64,000 bases of DNA from Olivibacter domesticus (GTDB lineage Bacteria; Bacteroidota; Bacteroidia; Sphingobacteriales; Sphingobacteriaceae), in assembly GCF_900109575.1 (NCBI RefSeq), contig NZ_FOAF01000002.1, positions 806,001 through 870,000 on the forward strand, given 5' to 3'. Both the position numbers and the translations under genes were made by a program. This document shows, piece after piece, positions 50,801 to 59,471 of this stretch (its first letter is position 1; each line of letters starts with the position of its first letter). The notes under the pieces were generated by a model. That model did not search any database. It was not told the origin of the DNA and saw only the letters and a list, made by a program, of their open reading frames with translations.

Positions 50801-51910
50801 ATGAAGTATTTTAAAAAATCATTTTTGTTATTACTTACAGTATGTTTGTTTCAAATCTTATCTGCGCAAAAATTATTAACCGGCTTTCCAAATGGGTCAA
50901 CACCAAAAGAAGTTGGTAAACGATTAGCCTATCATTTTATAGATGGCAGACATGAGCTGTATGCAGGCAGATGGATCCACTATGCAGAGGTATGTACCTG
51001 GAATGGCGCGTTGGACTATGCTTTGAAAACCAACGACCAGGAACTTATCAAACTCCTGCAGGACAAATTTGAACCATTTTTTACGACAGAAAAGGCATTG
51101 CTGCCTCCTATGAACCATGTGGATTACAATATGTTTGGCAGTCTCGCACTCAAGCTTTATCAAATCACAAAAGATGAACGCTATAAAACGTTGGGCTTGG
51201 CCTATGCCGATACACAGTGGGACGCACCAGCAAATGCGAAAACAGAAGAAAAAGCTTGGGCAGGCAAGGGGTATTCCTGGCAAACACGTCTGTGGATCGA
51301 CGATATGTACATGATTACGGTGGTACAAAGCGAAGCGTATAAAGTAACGGGCGATCGCAAATACCTAGACCGCGCAGCAAAGGAAATGGTACTTTACTTA
51401 AATGAGCTACAACGCCCTAATGGTCTTTTCTACCATGCTCCTGATGTTCCTTATTATTGGGCAAGAGGTGCTGGATGGATGGCCGTAGGAATGCCCAACT
51501 TGCTGCGTTTATTGCCCGCAGATCATCCAGATAGGCCACGTATTATGGAAGGCTATTTGACGATGATGAAGAGTTTAAAAAGTCATCAGGGCGAAAGAGG
51601 TATGTGGAACCAGCTCATTGATGAACCAGATTTCTGGCCAGAAACGTCTGGAACGGGCATGTTTACTTATGCCTTTATTGTTGGTGTGAAAGAAGGATGG
51701 TTGGATGTGGCAACCTATTCTCCTGCAGCCCGCAAGGCATGGCTGGCGATGGTTCCCTACATTGACCAACGCAACAACGTAACTGAGGTTTGCATCGGTA
51801 CCGGTAAAAAGAACGACAAGCAGTATTATCACGACCGTCCGCGAAATGCAGGAGACCTTCACGGGCAAGCACCCTATCTCTGGTGTGCAGCCGAACTTTT
51901 GGGAGAATAA
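50801..51910 (+). CDS. GH105 unsaturated uronyl hydrolase, copy 1
   Basis: A 369-residue exported protein (signal peptide to about residue 23, LSAQ). GH105 enzymes release 4,5-unsaturated uronic acids from oligosaccharides made by polysaccharide lyases, by the same hydration chemistry as GH88. Landmarks are HVDYNMFGSLALKLYQITKD, YSWQTRLWIDDMYMITVV with the catalytic-type Asp167-Asp168, FYHAPDVPYYWARGAGWMAV and ETSGTGMFTYAF. The C-terminal DLHGQAPYLWC is also typical. A close paralogue follows directly (52024-53139), so the gene was duplicated in tandem. Both lie after the sulfatase in the same operon. Confidence 0.9.
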   Translation: MKYFKKSFLLLLTVCLFQILSAQKLLTGFPNGSTPKEVGKRLAYHFIDGRHELYAGRWIHYAEVCTWNGALDYALKTNDQELIKLLQDKFEPFFTTEKALLPPMNHVDYNMFGSLALKLYQITKDERYKTLGLAYADTQWDAPANAKTEEKAWAGKGYSWQTRLWIDDMYMITVVQSEAYKVTGDRKYLDRAAKEMVLYLNELQRPNGLFYHAPDVPYYWARGAGWMAVGMPNLLRLLPADHPDRPRIMEGYLTMMKSLKSHQGERGMWNQLIDEPDFWPETSGTGMFTYAFIVGVKEGWLDVATYSPAARKAWLAMVPYIDQRNNVTEVCIGTGKKNDKQYYHDRPRNAGDLHGQAPYLWCAAELLGE

Positions 51911-52023
51911 TTCTTTATTTTGTATGTTATCAATTTAGCTATGCATTTAAAAAGAAAGACCATCAAAAAGACTGTATTAAGGTGTATACTATTAACCGGA
52001 TTGTAAGAATAAAAAATATTATC

Positions 52024-53139
52024 ATGAATAAAAAACTGTTTCTATTGCTATTAACAGTATGTGCTTTTCAATTTTCGTTTGCCCAAAAAAATCTCCTCAC
52101 CGATTTCCCAAAAGGATATACGCCGGAAGAAGTTGGAAAACGCTTAGCGTACCGCTTTTTAGAGGGAAAGCATATGTTACATGGTGGGAAATGGATTAGC
52201 TATCCTGAAACGTTTAACTGGAATGGAGCGCTTCAGTTTGCTGCAAAAACAAACGACAAAGAGCTTGTCAAACTTTTACAAGACAGGTTTGAACCACTGT
52301 TTTCAACAGAGAAGGCGCTGTTACCTATCAAGAATCATGTCGACCTGAACATGTTTGGAAGTTTACCTTTAACGCTTTATCAAATAACAAAGGAGAAACG
52401 ATACTATGAGTTGGGCATGCCTTACGCAGACACGCAGTGGGAAGTGCCCGAGCAAGCGAAGCCAGCGCAAAAGGACTGGTCAAAAAAAGGTTATTCCTGG
52501 CAAACGCGCTTATGGATAGACGATATGTATATGATTACCATCGTGCAAACGCAGGCCTTTAAGGTTACCAGAGAGTTGAAATACCTTGATCGGGCAGCAA
52601 AAGAAATGGTGCTTTACTTAGATGAGCTACAACGTCCAAACGGTCTTTTCTATCATGCACCGGACGTCCCTTTTTATTGGGGACGTGGCAATGGATGGAT
52701 GGCCGCGGGCATGACGGAGCTGCTACGCTGTTTGCCTAAGGATCATCAGGATCGTCCCCGTATTATGCAAGGCTACCAAACAATGATGAAAAGTTTGAAA
52801 AATTATCAAATGCCAGGTGGTATGTGGAACCAATTAATTGATGAAAAGGATTACTGGGCAGAAACATCCGGATCAGCCATGTTTACTTATGCCTTCATTA
52901 CAGGTGTCAAACATGGATGGTTGGATGCTAAAGAATATGCGCCTGCAGCTCGAAAAGCATGGATGGCTTTAGTATCTTATATTAATGATAAAGGTGATGT
53001 AACAGAGGTTTGTGTCGGAACGAATAAAAAGAACGATAAACAGTATTATTATGACCGCCCTCGTCATGTAGGCGATTACCATGGGCAAGCACCCTATCTT
53101 TGGTGTACTTCTGCCCTTTTGGAAAAAGATACAAAATAA
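52024..53139 (+). CDS. GH105 unsaturated uronyl hydrolase, copy 2
   Basis: A 371-residue exported protein. I start at ATG 52024 (MNKKLFLLLLTVCAFQFSFA, cleavage before QKN), because the longer frame begins inside copy 1. It is similar to copy 1 over its whole length: YSWQTRLWIDDMYMIT is identical, and FYHAPDVP, ELQRPNGLF and GQAPYLWC are shared. Differences include a Gly-Asn-Gly instead of Gly-Ala-Gly in WGRGNGWMA and a changed substrate-side loop near 150 (PEQAKPAQKDWSKKGYSW). Tandem copies may handle differently linked or substituted unsaturated uronates. It ends the sulfatase PUL. Confidence 0.9.
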   Translation: MNKKLFLLLLTVCAFQFSFAQKNLLTDFPKGYTPEEVGKRLAYRFLEGKHMLHGGKWISYPETFNWNGALQFAAKTNDKELVKLLQDRFEPLFSTEKALLPIKNHVDLNMFGSLPLTLYQITKEKRYYELGMPYADTQWEVPEQAKPAQKDWSKKGYSWQTRLWIDDMYMITIVQTQAFKVTRELKYLDRAAKEMVLYLDELQRPNGLFYHAPDVPFYWGRGNGWMAAGMTELLRCLPKDHQDRPRIMQGYQTMMKSLKNYQMPGGMWNQLIDEKDYWAETSGSAMFTYAFITGVKHGWLDAKEYAPAARKAWMALVSYINDKGDVTEVCVGTNKKNDKQYYYDRPRHVGDYHGQAPYLWCTSALLEKDTK

Positions 53140-53278
53140 TACGGGGGTGTCTAAAAGTCGTCATTTTGTATATCATTAATCCTCGAAATGTGTTTGTAAA
53201 AAACTGAACACTCGACATAACGGTGGCGAACCTTTAGACCCTCCTCTGTTTTTTAATCTCCACTGCGCTCGAAAATTT

Positions 53279-54091
53279 CTAAAGCACCCACTCAGTGGGT
53301 GCCTTACCGAATTTTTTCTTAAAAGCATGCGAGAAATGAGAAAGGCTTTCAAAACCCAAGTCGAGGTAGATCGCAGAGGGTTTCTTGTTTTTCTTTTCTA
53401 TGAGATGTCGGGCTTCTGCCAACCTTCTTTCTTGTAGCCAATGACGAGGTGCCATTCCGAATATTTTTTGGAAATCACGCTTGAATCCCGCAAGGCTTCT
53501 GCCCGTGAGTCGCGAAAATTTTTCTATGGGAATGTTGTAATGAAAATTAGCGCGCATGAATTTTTCTAAATCCATCTTATAAGGTTCGGAAAAGTCGAAG
53601 AGAAATTCCTTAAGTTGAGGCATCGTATTCATGAGTAGATACACCGCCTCTTTTACTTTTAGCATGCCCAACGTATGGGTTATTTTTTCATCCGGATGGC
53701 GAACATAGGGAATAATGGACTGAAAAAAAGCATGCAAAAAATCATTTTCGGGAATGAGAATATTGGCAGGACCAGTGTATTTTTGCCCTATCTCTATTTG
53801 CTCCTCGAGGGCTATCTGCCTGAGCAAATCTTCTTTCAGGATTATAACAATGGTTTGATAATCCTCCCCTTCCAACGGAACCTTGGTAATCTCTCCCAAT
53901 TGATTCTTTTGTATCAATAACATCTCGCTTCCGCCCATCGATATTTTTTGGCTTGCAGTTTCTAGCGTAAAATGACCCGCAACCTGCAATACCAAGGTAT
54001 TGTGTTCCAAAAATGCAACCTTCTCCTTTCTAATAGCCGAGAGATAGGAGTAAAAGATGACACCTGGGATAATTTCAGCTGGATTCGTCAT
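53279..54091 (-). CDS. AraC family transcriptional regulator
   Basis: A 270-residue regulator. I start at ATG 54091 (MTNPAEIIPGVIFYSYLSAI), because the longer frame overlaps the AKR gene. The N-terminal half (1-150) is a cupin-like sensing domain. The C-terminal AraC domain (about 165-270) has IPIEKFSRLTGRSLAGFKRD and the second helix-turn-helix SAIYLDLGFESLSHFSHAFK followed by KKFGKAPTEW. It lies 37 bp after the aldo/keto reductase gene on the same strand and probably regulates that gene. The signal is unknown. Confidence 0.9.
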   Translation of the reverse strand: MTNPAEIIPGVIFYSYLSAIRKEKVAFLEHNTLVLQVAGHFTLETASQKISMGGSEMLLIQKNQLGEITKVPLEGEDYQTIVIILKEDLLRQIALEEQIEIGQKYTGPANILIPENDFLHAFFQSIIPYVRHPDEKITHTLGMLKVKEAVYLLMNTMPQLKEFLFDFSEPYKMDLEKFMRANFHYNIPIEKFSRLTGRSLAGFKRDFQKIFGMAPRHWLQERRLAEARHLIEKKNKKPSAIYLDLGFESLSHFSHAFKKKFGKAPTEWVL

Positions 54092-54128
54092 GATGTAAAG
54101 ATATAAAATAGATAGGGCTAATATTGCC

Positions 54129-55100
54129 CTATCTTTGCAAGTAAGTACCACCCAGTATCGCACCCGGAGAGAAATGCGCGTTAAGGACATTCAACTCGTC
54201 AGGAGTAAGTTCGATTTGCATAGCCTGTATGTTTTCTGGCAACCGTGATCTTCGGCTCATGCTAACCAACGGCATGATATGATCGCCCTGCGCATTCACC
54301 CAGGCGATGGCCAGTTGTGTCGGCTTATACCCTTTTTCTGTTGCCATTTGCGTTAACAGTTCAACTTTTTCTAAATTCTTGATCAGATTTTCTCCTTGAA
54401 AACGCGAAAAGTGATGGTGGTAATCATTAACTGGAAGGGGTGCTTTCATCTCACCGGTAAGTAAGCCTTCGGCTGTATTGGCAAATGCCACGACACCTAT
54501 ACCCAGCTCTTTAGCTGTAGGAAGTAGATCACTTTCTATTTGACGATCGGCCAATGAATAGCCTATTTCCAATGCCGTTACAGGATGAACGCTATTGGCT
54601 TTCCGCAATTGATCGGCCGTTATTTCTGAAACGCCTAGATAGCGCACCTTTCCTTCTTTAATCAAGTCTGCGATCGTTCCAATCACATCTTCTATCGGAA
54701 CACTATTATCAAGTCTGCACGGTTGATAAAGATCGATGACATCTATCCCCAAACGTACCAAAGAATAATTGATAAAGTTTTTAATAGCTACGGGACGCAA
54801 GTCTAATCCAATCCATTGTCCACCATAAAAGATGGCGCCAAACTTGACGCTTATAAAAGCATCATCCCGTCTGCCTTTAATAGCCTTACCTACAAGCAAC
54901 TCGTTGTGACCGCTTCCGTAAAAGTCTCCTGTGTTCAGGAAATTAATACCGTTGTCCAAAGCTTTCTGAATGGTAGTAATACTTTCACTTTCATCATTCG
55001 ACGGACCTCCCCAAACGGGCGACATACGCATGCAACCTAATCCGAGTTTAGAAACGAGCGGTCCATTTTTGCCTAAGGCTATCTTTTTTATTGTTGTCAT
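54129..55100 (-). CDS. Aldo/keto reductase with altered catalytic positions
   Basis: A 323-residue NADPH-type reductase fold (TIM barrel). SKLGLGCMRMSPVWGG opens the barrel. The usual DTA..Y region reads FLNTGDFYGSGHNE, so the catalytic Asp is Asn56 while Tyr61 is kept. Lys86 is in ISVKFGA. The usual HRxD strand reads YQPCRLDNSVPI, so the catalytic His is replaced. I recall a Bacteroidota/proteobacterial subgroup with this same variant (YQPARLD), so it is a real family form rather than damage. It is the first gene of an operon with an AraC regulator. Substrate is unknown. Confidence 0.88.
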   Translation of the reverse strand: MTTIKKIALGKNGPLVSKLGLGCMRMSPVWGGPSNDESESITTIQKALDNGINFLNTGDFYGSGHNELLVGKAIKGRRDDAFISVKFGAIFYGGQWIGLDLRPVAIKNFINYSLVRLGIDVIDLYQPCRLDNSVPIEDVIGTIADLIKEGKVRYLGVSEITADQLRKANSVHPVTALEIGYSLADRQIESDLLPTAKELGIGVVAFANTAEGLLTGEMKAPLPVNDYHHHFSRFQGENLIKNLEKVELLTQMATEKGYKPTQLAIAWVNAQGDHIMPLVSMSRRSRLPENIQAMQIELTPDELNVLNAHFSPGAILGGTYLQR

Positions 55101-55277
55101 TGGTTTTTATTTTATGATTAACAATACAAAGATCAACGTTTATATACTATAGTAGCTTTCCCTTACGGCCCAATTTACTTGTCTGGATGGCTCATCTTAC
55201 CTTCAAATCGAGAAAGCCAATGGCATCCATAAGGTAAATGCAAAAGAAAATTTAATTAAGGGCCTGATATTCTGGTT

Positions 55278-55586
55278 TTATCGAGGCGTCGTACCGAAAT
55301 AAAAAGTAGCAGGACACTGAAACTGATTGATCTGCTGCTGTACGGTTTCGAATAGCAGACTATCGGCATGTTCTACCCAATAGTCTGTTTGGCGTATAAA
55401 ATTAACGATATTAATAATTCGGGGAGCCTCGTTGCTAGGACGGTTATTTGTTTGGGCTAACCGACGTTGCCCATAATGAAAGGAAGCCGGACAGTGATGC
55501 TCGTAATGTTTTAAATTTCGCGACAGAAACGTACTTTTACTTAGCAAATGACCGCTATCTCTATGGAATAATACCTTAAATTGCAT
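55278..55586 (-). pseudogene. Fragment of a secreted glycosidase-like protein (VNFIR type)
   Basis: The frame encodes 102 residues. Residues about 44-98 contain AQTNNRPSNEAPRIINIVNF, then IRQTDYWVEHADSLLFETVQ and QFQCPATFYFG. This is like the start of a family of large exported proteins (INIVNFIR..., then a conserved PATFL.QYD) that I recall from Bacteroidota PULs, normally several hundred residues long. The original signal peptide and everything after the first barrel strand are missing. It is probably a gene remnant. Assignment is from pattern memory only. Confidence 0.35.
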
Positions 55587-55748
55587 CTCAAGAATAAAAT
55601 ATTCATGATAGCTGTTTTAATGGGTATATCGATCATTTCGTTCTTAGTTTTGTTAGCTTTATCGAACAAATTCAAACAGTGTATGTCTCTTTTTACAAAA
55701 AGAATTAAACATAAAGGAAACAATTATTTAGTGGCCATACATCCTATT

Positions 55749-56153
55749 ATGATTGCACTGGTTTTTTCCGTTTTATTCATAGGCTGCAGAGACGGGAAGT
55801 CAACCCTGTCTTATAAGGCAATAGACAAGAAAGATACCGCTGTACTTAGCTTAAATATTCATGATAAATATTTTTTTGGCGACTGTAAAATCAGTTACGG
55901 TGGGTCTGTAATAAATTCCGGCAAAATTAAGGGCGATGTAAAAGGTGATACTTTAATCGGCTCGTTTCGTTACAAACTGCCCAGTAGTGCTTACTATAAC
56001 ACAGTGCCTATTGCCCTACTTAAAAAAGGAAACAGCCTAATTATGGGAAACGGTGTAATTTCATCTTATATGAATTTTCCAATTTATATGAAAGAAGTTC
56101 CGATAGATTATAATAATCCGAAGTTTATTTTCACACCTGTTGATCACCTTTAG
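55749..56153 (+). CDS. Hypothetical lipoprotein
   Basis: A 134-residue lipoprotein if started at ATG 55749 (MIALVFSVLFIGC, lipid Cys13). The frame is open further upstream from a TTG with another hydrophobic stretch, so the start is uncertain. The mature part (YKAIDKKDTAVLSLNIHDKY, GGSVINSGKIKGDVKGDTLI) is beta-rich and resembles small lipoproteins with an unknown ligand-binding barrel. It lies convergent with the GH43-like gene and has no operon partner. Confidence 0.6.
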   Translation: MIALVFSVLFIGCRDGKSTLSYKAIDKKDTAVLSLNIHDKYFFGDCKISYGGSVINSGKIKGDVKGDTLIGSFRYKLPSSAYYNTVPIALLKKGNSLIMGNGVISSYMNFPIYMKEVPIDYNNPKFIFTPVDHL

Positions 56154-56175
56154 GTGAGACCATTCCTATTCCGGC

Positions 56176-57141
56176 CTAGTAAGTAGGTAAAGTCTCTTTC
56201 CAAAATAATCGCTTGTTAGCAAGATACCAAGATTCGCCATTGTTATTATTTCCCTGATAGAACAAATAATATTGGCCATTTTTATCTTTAAAAATATCAG
56301 GATGTCCAGATTCACTATGGTTCCATTCACCCACTTTTCCATTAGGCAAGAAAGGCGTTTTTGCAGTACGCTCCCAATGTATACCATCTAGGCTTTTTGC
56401 CAGGCCAATCTGCTGTGGTGCATTATTATAACTGCCGGCATAAAACATATATAAGGTGCCATTTTTTTCGATGATGGAAGCGGCTTCGATACATTTTCCT
56501 TCCCAAGGCAATTCAGGTTTCAGGATAGGTTGGTCTGACACCTGTTTCCAGCTCTCCCGGCTAAAGTCACTTTCCCTAGGTGCTTCAGCTACTCCCTGCA
56601 TCTGTATTTCTCCGGATGGGTCGCGCGTAGCGAAATATAAATAATACCGATCTTTATAGAAGGCTACTTCTGCATCGATGGCTCTGCCATTGTTCCAGCT
56701 TCCCGAAGGGTGAAATATAGGATTGGTATGATCTCTCGTAAAGTGGATGCCATCTGTTGAGTAGGCATGACAGATAGCATCTTTAGGTCCGTTCCCATAA
56801 GTTTGATAGAATAAATGTAACGTATCTCCTCGAACAATGGCCCCAGGCGCGCACAATCCATTTTTTTCATATGCCGCCACTTTATTTAGCTCACCAATTT
56901 TATCCCATTGCTGTAAATTCTTACTTTGTGCAATACCAATTTTCCAACCCTCGTCGGTTTTTCCCGGTATAGAGTAGTACATTAAATACTTACCATTAAA
57001 ATAGACAACTTTGGGATCTTTGGCGATAGGTCTTCCAGATGAAGTATCTGTAAAATACATGTTTGGTTTTTCCTGGGCACTAACATACCCTATTAAAGCC
57101 CCTAAAAAAGCAGTTAATATCAATAATTTTTTCTTCAGCAT
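56176..57141 (-). CDS. GH43-like five-bladed beta-propeller glycosidase
   Basis: A 321-residue exported protein (signal peptide to about residue 23, GYVSAQ). The beta-propeller blades carry the acidic pattern of clan GH-F/GH-J enzymes: PIAKDPKVVYFNGKYLMYYS, RAIDAEVAFYKDRYYLYFAT and CIEAASIIEKNGTLYMFYAG. They suggest Asp (base), Asp (pKa modulator) and Glu (acid). Exact family (GH43, GH117 or related) is not clear. It stands alone, but a sulfatase fragment lies upstream on the same strand (57391-57504), so it may be the remnant of a locus for a sulfated polysaccharide. Confidence 0.8.
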   Translation of the reverse strand: MLKKKLLILTAFLGALIGYVSAQEKPNMYFTDTSSGRPIAKDPKVVYFNGKYLMYYSIPGKTDEGWKIGIAQSKNLQQWDKIGELNKVAAYEKNGLCAPGAIVRGDTLHLFYQTYGNGPKDAICHAYSTDGIHFTRDHTNPIFHPSGSWNNGRAIDAEVAFYKDRYYLYFATRDPSGEIQMQGVAEAPRESDFSRESWKQVSDQPILKPELPWEGKCIEAASIIEKNGTLYMFYAGSYNNAPQQIGLAKSLDGIHWERTAKTPFLPNGKVGEWNHSESGHPDIFKDKNGQYYLFYQGNNNNGESWYLANKRLFWKETLPTY

Positions 57142-57390
57142 CTTTGCAGTTCGTTATGTTAATTTTAGTATTTACTTATTGCAGCTTTTTTACAATCAAA
57201 TTAGAGACAATCCTGATTTAGATTTCTGCTAATTCTTTTACCCGCGCAAGATTTTTTTTCATCCTACCGTTTGAATATTTACGAATAGGTCAATACAATT
57301 TATAAAAGCAGATTTTCAAATTAAACTCATTAATTACGAAAAAAACTAGAGGTGCGTATCAATTTTTCTATATTTTGTTTCATTCTGTCA

Positions 57391-57504
57391 TTAGGAATAA
57401 AGTTTTCTGTCGAACCAATCATGCTCGCCCAAATAAAACCTTTGATCAGATTCATAGATAACAATGGTATTTTCGGCTGGGCCCTTCTCTTCCAAATATG
57501 CCAT
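57391..57504 (-). pseudogene. Internal fragment of a family S1 sulfatase
   Basis: A 37-codon open stretch reads [20 protein letters not shown], then [17 protein letters not shown] and a stop. Intact S1 sulfatases contain the same region as LDYLDEKGLADNTIVVYTSD followed by QGFFLGEHGWFDKRFMYE. The match covers the whole stretch. A stop lies just upstream and the catalytic CxPxR region is absent, so it is a gene relic. The rest of the gap 57142-57738 shows no further recognisable fragment. It is the only trace of a sulfatase next to the GH43-like gene. Confidence 0.75.
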
Positions 57505-57738
57505 CTTTGTTTACTGATATATATATAGCTAATATTTCAAACAAAAATAACATGCCGATTTAATTAGTCTCAATTTGCCTCTAAACTGTCGCATGCTCCC
57601 CTCTCCACAACCAGATTTTATTATCACCTTTGATAAAGCAAAGTTGATATAAAGAACTTCAACGCAGTGGAGCAGCGACCACATATAAACGGGCGAGCCG
57701 AAAAGCCAAACGAGTAGGAAAAATAAAAATTGATTTTT

Positions 57739-58188
57739 ATGTCAGACAATAAAGTTTCTTTACACCGAGTTATTAAAGCTTCTCCTGAAAAGGTTTACCG
57801 TGCCTTCACCGAAGCACTAGCAATCGCTTCATGGTTGCCACCTTATGGCTTTCTGTGTACTGTTCACGATATGGACGTTCATGTAGGCGGTACATTTAAA
57901 ATGTCGTTTCAGAATTTCACAACGGGAAATAGTCATTCATTTGGTGGAGAGTACCTAGAAATCAAAGCCAATGAGTTCCTAAAATATACAGATAAATTTG
58001 ACGATCCTAATTTGCCAGGGGTAATGACGACCTCCATCTGGTTTCAAAAAACGTCTGTAGGTACTGAGTTAAAAGTGTTACAAGAGGGAATTCCCTCTGT
58101 GATCCCAGTAGAAATGTGTTATCTAGGTTGGCAGGAATCATTGGAAAAGTTGATTAAACTTGTAGAGCCTGAAATACCGGACGCATAA
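57739..58188 (+). CDS. SRPBCC/AHSA1 domain protein
   Basis: A 149-residue cytosolic protein, started at ATG 57739 (MSDNKVSLHRVIKASPEKVY). The AHSA1/START-like fold is shown by SPEKVYRAFTEALAIASWLP at the start and GWQESLEKLIKLVE in the C-terminal helix. Members bind hydrophobic ligands in a deep cavity; the ligand is unknown. It is a single gene followed by a large hairpin shared with the convergent GNAT gene. Confidence 0.88.
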   Translation: MSDNKVSLHRVIKASPEKVYRAFTEALAIASWLPPYGFLCTVHDMDVHVGGTFKMSFQNFTTGNSHSFGGEYLEIKANEFLKYTDKFDDPNLPGVMTTSIWFQKTSVGTELKVLQEGIPSVIPVEMCYLGWQESLEKLIKLVEPEIPDA

Positions 58189-58205
58189 TTGTCTTGCACC
58201 GGGCT

Positions 58206-58254
58206 GGATAAGGAAGTGAGCAGGAGATGACATCTCCCGCTCACTTCCTTATCC
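58206..58254. terminator. Long bidirectional terminator hairpin
   Basis: GGATAAGGAAGTGAGC-a-GGAGAT (58206-58228) pairs with ATCTCC-c-GCTCACTTCCTTATCC (58232-58254): 22 base pairs with one internal mismatch and a 3-base loop. It lies between convergent genes and overlaps the stop codon of the GNAT gene (58249-58251). Confidence 0.85.
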
Positions 58255-58701
58255 ATTTGACTTGCTTGTAAGGAATGAACCCTTGGCAAAGTGATTACAG
58301 GCAAGCACATATCCTTTGTTCAGGTAAAGTCTGTGGGCATCATGTAGCATATAACCGCTGTCGAGATGAACAAATTGAATATTGGCCGCAGCTGCCTGAT
58401 CATCAACATGATCAAGCAGGGCACCAGCATAACCTTTACCTCTAGATGCAGGGTCAGTATATAAATCATCCACATAAATTGTCCAGCTTGTCATGAGCAA
58501 ATGCATGGTTCTATAACCGATAAATGCAACCGCCCTGGTATTGCTTTGATTTGGTATATAAACCAGCTTGTACGCTTGGTTGGCGATCATATCCATAATC
58601 CGGTCAATATAAGTTGTTTCATCTAGATTGGTTCTGAAAGCAAAAAGCACCTCCTTACAGAATGCTACCTGCTCTTTTGTTGTTGCTGTTATCAAATTCA
58701 T
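58249..58701 (-). CDS. GNAT family N-acetyltransferase
   Basis: A 150-residue acetyltransferase. I start at ATG 58701 (MNLITATTKEQVAFCKEVLF), because the longer frame begins with GTG. The acetyl-CoA-binding loop is in IYVDDLYTDPASRGKGYAGA (R/Q-x-x-G-x-A type). The C-terminal pattern LDSGYMLHDAHRLYLNKGYV is typical of small Bacteroidota GNATs. The acceptor is unknown. Its stop codon lies inside the large terminator hairpin shared with the SRPBCC gene. Confidence 0.88.
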   Translation of the reverse strand: MNLITATTKEQVAFCKEVLFAFRTNLDETTYIDRIMDMIANQAYKLVYIPNQSNTRAVAFIGYRTMHLLMTSWTIYVDDLYTDPASRGKGYAGALLDHVDDQAAAANIQFVHLDSGYMLHDAHRLYLNKGYVLACNHFAKGSFLTSKSNG

Positions 58702-58829
58702 TAGATTGCTATTAATGTTAAAAAGAATCATCAGGCACATGTTTGTCACTTCATGCCTGTTCCTGGCATTTATGCCGACTTAAGTCTGTTCACAGGAAAA
58801 AGTTTCTGTCTAAAGCAGGACTTTCTATG

Positions 58830-59450
58830 TTAATTATTAATCAACTGCCTAACTTTTTCCGCGATAGCAATTGATGGCTCCTCTCCGAGACCTGCACCAT
58901 TGAGTGCAACATGTTCTATATCTTCTATTCCCATGATACGGAAAACCGTTTTCAAATAGTTAGTTTGAAAATCCATGTGCTCATAAAATTCGCCGGGTTC
59001 ATACCCATAATTACCGCGGACCATCAATAGATAAACCTTTTTATTTTTCAGCAGTCCCGTATATGGATTTTCAGGATTGTCTTTGCTGATCAGAACAGTT
59101 TCATTTGCCCGCAGCACTTGATCTATATACGCTTTCAATGCGCTGGGCACAGACCAATTGTACATGGGCGTACCTAGCACAATGACGTCTGCATCTTTCA
59201 GTTCTGCAACCAGTTTGCTACTTATTTTAAGCGCCTCGATGTCTTCAGCAGTGCGTAGTTCGGCTGGCTTAAAGGCACCTGCGATCCATTTCTCTGTGAC
59301 ATGGGGGATATTATCCTGTCCGACCTCCCTATAAATAACACTGTCGTTCGGTTTCTTCTCCTTCCAACTTTCAACAAACACATTGGTCATATATCTGCTT
59401 AATGACCGCTCTTTGCGAGCACTCGCGTTGATAACTAATACTTTACTCAT
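58830..59450 (-). CDS. azoR: FMN-dependent NADH-azoreductase/quinone reductase (AzoR-like)
   Basis: A 206-residue flavodoxin-fold enzyme, started at ATG 59450 (MSKVLVINASARKERSLSRY). The FMN-binding loop is VINASARKERSLSR, and the second landmark VIVLGTPMYNWSVPSALKAY matches azoreductases (GxPMYNFxxPxxLKxxID). Members reduce quinones, azo dyes and nitroaromatics with NADH in two-electron steps and so limit redox stress. It ends the DoxX-AhpD-AzoR operon, divergent from a MocR-type regulator. Confidence 0.88.
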   Translation of the reverse strand: MSKVLVINASARKERSLSRYMTNVFVESWKEKKPNDSVIYREVGQDNIPHVTEKWIAGAFKPAELRTAEDIEALKISSKLVAELKDADVIVLGTPMYNWSVPSALKAYIDQVLRANETVLISKDNPENPYTGLLKNKKVYLLMVRGNYGYEPGEFYEHMDFQTNYLKTVFRIMGIEDIEHVALNGAGLGEEPSIAIAEKVRQLINN

Positions 59451-59471
59451 TTTCTGTTTCAATTTTTAAGT

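Noticed and set aside
53140-53278. GGTGTCTAAA near 53147 and TTTAGACCC near 53231 as possible ends of a mobile element
   Set aside because: The inverted match is short, no transposase frame lies between them and no target-site duplication is visible.
55162-55303. Plus-strand frame reading LDGSSYLQIEKANGIHKVNA upstream of the glycosidase fragment
   Set aside because: Open for about 45 codons and protein-like, but it lacks a start codon and a recognisable family, and it overlaps the end of the opposite-strand fragment.
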